Source: CBDCVO01 sp965223085 (GTDB lineage: Bacteria; Pseudomonadota; Gammaproteobacteria; Ga0077536). Taken from it: a DNA stretch of 64,000 bases. Each line of letters opens with the position of its first letter. The stretch's first letter is position 1. Position numbers and translations under genes: made by a program. Where the stretch lies: assembly GCA_965223085.1 (NCBI GenBank), contig OZ244981.1, positions 2,604,001-2,668,000 on the forward strand, in the 5' to 3' direction. Below are positions 60,747 to 64,000 of the stretch, piece by piece. Below the pieces are notes generated by a model, which did no database searches, was not told where the DNA came from, and was given only the letters and a program-made list of their open reading frames with translations.

Positions 60747-63614
60747 ATGAGCCGACAATCATCCGAAATTGATTTCACCATCATTCTTGCCGCCACTGGT
60801 GCGAAAGCCGCCGTGGCTGCACGCATTTTGACAATTCTGCAAGCAACCCCCACAGCTACTGAGGTGATCGTGAGCATTCATGCGAACGATCACGACACGC
60901 TCGCAGGTGCCCGCACGCTCGGGGCTGAGCAAGCGGCACCACTGCGCATCCTAGCGCACGGTCGCACACCCAATGCTGCCGGTGATTTCAATGCGGCTAT
61001 GGACATGACGGCGCGGCCGATGATATTGCTCGATGCAAACCGCCCGTGGTCGTACGACGTCATTGCACAGGTCGCGCACAGCCTCGCCCAAAACCCGACC
61101 CGACCCGCCGTCTTGATCGACGGCGACAGCAGCGATCTTTTGCCAGCGCTTCTCTCTCGTGAGGTTCTGCCAGTCGCGATAGGCTTAGGTTCTGCAAACC
61201 CGGCGGCGATCCGATGCGATGAATCTTTGCATTGGCTTGCCGACTGGGAGCTCGCGTTACGGCTGCTTGCTGAGGAGAACGCGCAAACCGCCGGTTTATC
61301 GAATGTCGGTACGCGTGCCAGGTCATTGCCGTCGCAATTCCCCGCCGCCGTGTTGCGTGAGGCGAACCGCGTCCTACGCGCTTTGAGGGCGCAACTGCCG
61401 AGTGCGATTTCAGAAAAACTACCTGACTACGCCGCAAGCGCGCTGCAGACGCTGGCCGAGCATGATATTGCCGTGGCCGCGCCGCCCACCGACACCGCGC
61501 CCACGGTGCAACGTTGTCTCGCGAGTTTGGACGTGCCCTACCATGCGCCGAGCCGCGTGGACTGCGGGGGGCATCTGATCTTTTTGTTCGGCCTACCGCG
61601 TAGCGGGACGACCTTGCTGCAACGCATAGTGTCGAGCCATCCGGATGTCTACTCGCTGCCGGAACCCTGGGTCATGCTGCCGGCGGCTTACGATCTACAG
61701 CTTGACGCCACGAGCGCGCCTTACGAACCAGAACTTGCGCACATTGCGATTGATGAATTTAGTCAAAAGTGCGGGAGCACGAAGCTACGGGTCGATGCGG
61801 CGCGTGCAATGACTGATACGTTTTACGCGCGCGCCTTGCAGGATTGCGGCAAAAGCTATTTTCTCGATAAAACCCCGCGATACTATCGCATCGTGCCCCA
61901 ACTACGGGCTATTTATCCCGCGGCGAAAATCGTCATTCTGCTGCGCCATCCGCTGGCGATATTCACATCTACGCTAAATACTTGGCACGGCGGCGACCTT
62001 CAATCTTTGCATGATAGTCAAAATTATGCGGATCTATTGGACGGTCCGCAATTGTTGCTGGAAGCCATTAATACGGCTGATGCAAACACTTACACGCTGA
62101 CGTATGAAGATCTGGTAAGCAATCCAAAGGCCGCATGCGCATCGTTGTGCAAATCATTGGGCCTCGCTTTTTGGTCCGGCATGCTCGACTATGGCGCCGA
62201 GCCATTTCCCCGCCAAGCCCGTTTCGGTGATCCGGTCGCGGTCGAAAAACATCACACAATAGTCGCGCACCAGGTCGATAGCTGGAACCAGGACTTGGGC
62301 GCCGACGACGCTAAACGCGCGGCGATGCAAGACTATATTGACGCCGTGGGCGGACCGACTACGTTTCAACAGCTCGGTTACCCTTTAGCACCAAACTGGC
62401 AGGCGGCACCTGCTACCCACCATCAAACGGTGTTAAAAAAACAGCCGATCGAGATCGTTACCAGCATTGCGCCGCACGGCGTGGACAAACAACAGCGCGC
62501 CATACAAAGCTGGCTCGAACTTGGGTTTCAGGTTACCTCTCTCAACGTCGCTGCAGAAATTGAGCGCCTCGCGCCGGTATTTTCACACGTCAATTTCGTC
62601 ACCCCACCACGCGACGGCACGCCCTTGTGTGGCAAGCCACTCATCTATTTTCACGACATTATCGAATATCAACGTGAGCGCGCCGCGGCGGTCAGCGGCA
62701 TCGTGAATTCAGATATCGTCATCGCGGGACCGCAGTGCATCATGAGGCTGATCGAATCGGCGGCGCACGACGGCTTACTATTCGGATCTCGTGTGGACGT
62801 CGAGTCATTCGATTTGCTCGTAGGGCAATGGTATTTAGAGGGTTTTGACTTCTTTTTCTATAATCGCGACGTCCTAGACTGCTACCCACCGTCGCCTTTC
62901 ATGCTGGGCATGCCTTGGTGGGATTACTGGGCACCCGCGGTACCTTTGACTAAGGGTTTACCGGTCAAGCGACTCGTCTCTCCCTTGTGTTACCACCAGT
63001 TACACCCGGTAAACTATTCGATGGATAATTACCTGCGCTTTGCGCGCGAGTTCTTAGCTGGCCTGACAACGGTCCTTAAATCCGTTGATGCTGCCCATGT
63101 GCCGAAGTTGCCGATCATGGAAGGCGCCGCCGCGGCGACATCGGAAGCGGCTGAGTTATCTATCACGAGTGTTGAATTGCCCGATCTCTCGAGCGAGACG
63201 CAGAAATTTTTGATCGACGAAACTCAATCGCTTACGCTCGCGAAACTTGACGCCTGGACCTACAATCACCAAGGCGAAAAACTTCATGCCCTCGGCAAGC
63301 ACGAGGGCGCGCAGCGTTTATTCGAACTTTCGCTCGCGACCGATGCCGAGCACGTCGCGGCGCTCAATAACTTAGCGGTAATGAGTTGGGACCAAGGCGA
63401 TAGCCATGCAGCTACGGACTATATTGCCCGGGCGTTAGAGTTAGCGCCCCATGATCGCAATGCTGTTCTCAACGCCGGTGGGATTTTGCAAGTGCTGGGC
63501 GAGAACGACAACGCTAAGGCGCTCTATCGTCGCTATTTAGCGCAATATCCCAACGACGAAGAAGTTCGCGCGCAACTTGAAACGGTAGACAGCACCGCAT
63601 CTGTGCCGGCGTAA
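60747..63614 (+). CDS. Giant fusion: glycosyltransferase-like, sulfotransferase and TPR protein
   Basis: About 955 residues. The first 200 residues look like a reduced GT2-type domain (FTIILAATGAKAAVAARIL, then RPMILLDANRPW). From about residue 275 a sulfotransferase domain has the 5'-phosphosulfate loop FGLPRSGTTLLQRIVSSHPD (near residues 280-293) and the 3'-phosphate segment KIVILLRHPLAIFTSTL. From about 560 there is a second glycosyltransferase-like region (IEIVTSIAPHGVDKQQRAIQSW, FDFFFYNRDVLDCYPPSPFM). The C-terminal 110 residues hold TPR repeats (LGKHEGAQRLFELSLATDAEH, MSWDQGDSHAATDYIARALEL). The fusion could both glycosylate and sulfate a substrate. It begins 36 bases after the O-GlcNAc transferase, probably in one operon. 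The activity of the outer domains is uncertain. Confidence 0.8.
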   Translation: MSRQSSEIDFTIILAATGAKAAVAARILTILQATPTATEVIVSIHANDHDTLAGARTLGAEQAAPLRILAHGRTPNAAGDFNAAMDMTARPMILLDANRPWSYDVIAQVAHSLAQNPTRPAVLIDGDSSDLLPALLSREVLPVAIGLGSANPAAIRCDESLHWLADWELALRLLAEENAQTAGLSNVGTRARSLPSQFPAAVLREANRVLRALRAQLPSAISEKLPDYAASALQTLAEHDIAVAAPPTDTAPTVQRCLASLDVPYHAPSRVDCGGHLIFLFGLPRSGTTLLQRIVSSHPDVYSLPEPWVMLPAAYDLQLDATSAPYEPELAHIAIDEFSQKCGSTKLRVDAARAMTDTFYARALQDCGKSYFLDKTPRYYRIVPQLRAIYPAAKIVILLRHPLAIFTSTLNTWHGGDLQSLHDSQNYADLLDGPQLLLEAINTADANTYTLTYEDLVSNPKAACASLCKSLGLAFWSGMLDYGAEPFPRQARFGDPVAVEKHHTIVAHQVDSWNQDLGADDAKRAAMQDYIDAVGGPTTFQQLGYPLAPNWQAAPATHHQTVLKKQPIEIVTSIAPHGVDKQQRAIQSWLELGFQVTSLNVAAEIERLAPVFSHVNFVTPPRDGTPLCGKPLIYFHDIIEYQRERAAAVSGIVNSDIVIAGPQCIMRLIESAAHDGLLFGSRVDVESFDLLVGQWYLEGFDFFFYNRDVLDCYPPSPFMLGMPWWDYWAPAVPLTKGLPVKRLVSPLCYHQLHPVNYSMDNYLRFAREFLAGLTTVLKSVDAAHVPKLPIMEGAAAATSEAAELSITSVELPDLSSETQKFLIDETQSLTLAKLDAWTYNHQGEKLHALGKHEGAQRLFELSLATDAEHVAALNNLAVMSWDQGDSHAATDYIARALELAPHDRNAVLNAGGILQVLGENDNAKALYRRYLAQYPNDEEVRAQLETVDSTASVPA

Positions 63615-63720
63615 GGGCCTTATTGAAAGAGGGTGCGTCGCTGCTGTGACCCCGGCAAGCGTCTATTTCGGACTCCATACTGGCTTAACGCCATCACCAC
63701 CGAGAACACTCAAACTTTTC

Positions 63721-64000
63721 TCAATCGAGGTAGTTATGCACGACTTCACCATCTTCGAGCGTGAAGTCCGAGCGATAATAAAACCCGCCGAGTGTTTTTT
63801 TGATTGGAATATCGGCCATGCGATCCGCTGGCGAATTCCCGAACTCTAGCGTTGCAGGGCCCTTGTGCACTTCGCGTACGTCACTGTTTGTGAGTACCGT
63901 GGAGGTGAGCTGATCAACCTCCGGCGGTGCGCTCATCGACACCGATGGAATGAGCTTGCGTGTAATCCATTCGCTGGTGCCGGCCAAATCGTTCGGCGTG
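63721..64000 (-). CDS. Acetoacetate decarboxylase-family protein (C-terminal part, runs out of the window)
   Basis: The last 93 residues are visible; the frame stays open to the right edge (TPNDLAGTSEWITRKLIPSV). Segments typical of the acetoacetate decarboxylase fold are RKLIPSVSMSAPPEVDQLTS, VHKGPATLEFGNSPADRMADIPI and the C-terminal SDFTLEDGEVVHNYL. The start and the catalytic Lys region lie outside, so decarboxylase activity cannot be confirmed. Other family members are hydratase- or aldolase-like. Confidence 0.72.
   Translation of the reverse strand, partial: TPNDLAGTSEWITRKLIPSVSMSAPPEVDQLTSTVLTNSDVREVHKGPATLEFGNSPADRMADIPIKKTLGGFYYRSDFTLEDGEVVHNYLD

Noticed and set aside
1..64000. tRNA, rRNA, riboswitch or replication-origin signals.
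   Set aside because: I saw no cloverleaf, conserved RNA core, or cluster of DnaA-type boxes by eye; a covariance-model search would be needed to exclude short RNAs.

Overview
The window looks like chromosomal DNA of a Gram-negative proteobacterium, probably an uncultured, environmental gammaproteobacterium. The signs are a TonB-dependent receptor, twin-arginine-exported molybdoenzyme, c-type cytochrome, PEP-CTERM/VPLPA-CTERM sorted proteins and an Ada/IS3/Rrf2/XRE repertoire. The species cannot be named from the sequence. Gene density is high, but broken genes are unusually frequent: a Rieske oxygenase, a TonB receptor, a heme subunit and two sorting-signal proteins are damaged, and there is much insertion-element debris. 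The genome seems to be losing accessory catabolic genes.

Layout. 0-4.2 kb: end of a sarcosine oxidase locus (soxA partial, soxG) with a convergent XRE-cupin regulator. 4.6-10.0 kb: a type II DMSO-reductase-family operon closely resembling ethylbenzene dehydrogenase (alpha, beta, a broken gamma, and the chaperone). 10.3-15.3 kb: a SAM/class III cyclase/AAA/TPR signalling protein translationally coupled to a B12-type radical SAM protein. 15.3-16.6 kb: a DUF1329 protein. 17.5-32.1 kb: an AraC regulator, a crotonase, four genes resembling acetophenone carboxylase (apcABCD-like), two small NTF2-fold proteins, a broken VPLPA-CTERM protein, and on the opposite strand a split adenosylcobalamin-dependent acyl-CoA mutase with an unknown cysteine-rich partner. 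32.1-32.8 kb: nested mobile-element remnants. 32.8-38.9 kb: a K+ channel, sorting-signal proteins, and an IS3-family element sitting inside a dead Rieske oxygenase gene. 38.9-47.1 kb: the Ada alkylation response pair, an NDH-2-like flavoprotein with an Rrf2 regulator, a Dph6-like ATPase, a cupin, an ArsM methyltransferase and an LhgO-like oxidase. 47.6-58.3 kb: a degenerate TonB receptor followed by a co-directional catabolic run (nitrilase-like, MFS, exported FAD enzyme, hydroxyacyl-CoA dehydrogenase, diheme cytochrome, aldehyde dehydrogenase, ThDP 2-oxoacid decarboxylase). 58.7-63.6 kb: a SPINDLY-type O-GlcNAc transferase and a giant sulfotransferase fusion. The right edge holds the end of an acetoacetate-decarboxylase-like gene.

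How the parts may work together (inference). Ethylbenzene-dehydrogenase-like enzymes hydroxylate an activated C-H bond without oxygen, the alcohol is oxidised to a ketone, and an acetophenone-carboxylase-like enzyme carboxylates that ketone. Both ends of this route are in the window, about 10 kb apart, but the alcohol dehydrogenase, the CoA ligase and a fifth carboxylase subunit are not, and the heme subunit of the hydroxylase is broken. The mutase facing the carboxylase genes keeps its cobalamin site, but the residues that fix substrate choice in known mutases are all changed. It is the best candidate here for a new activity.
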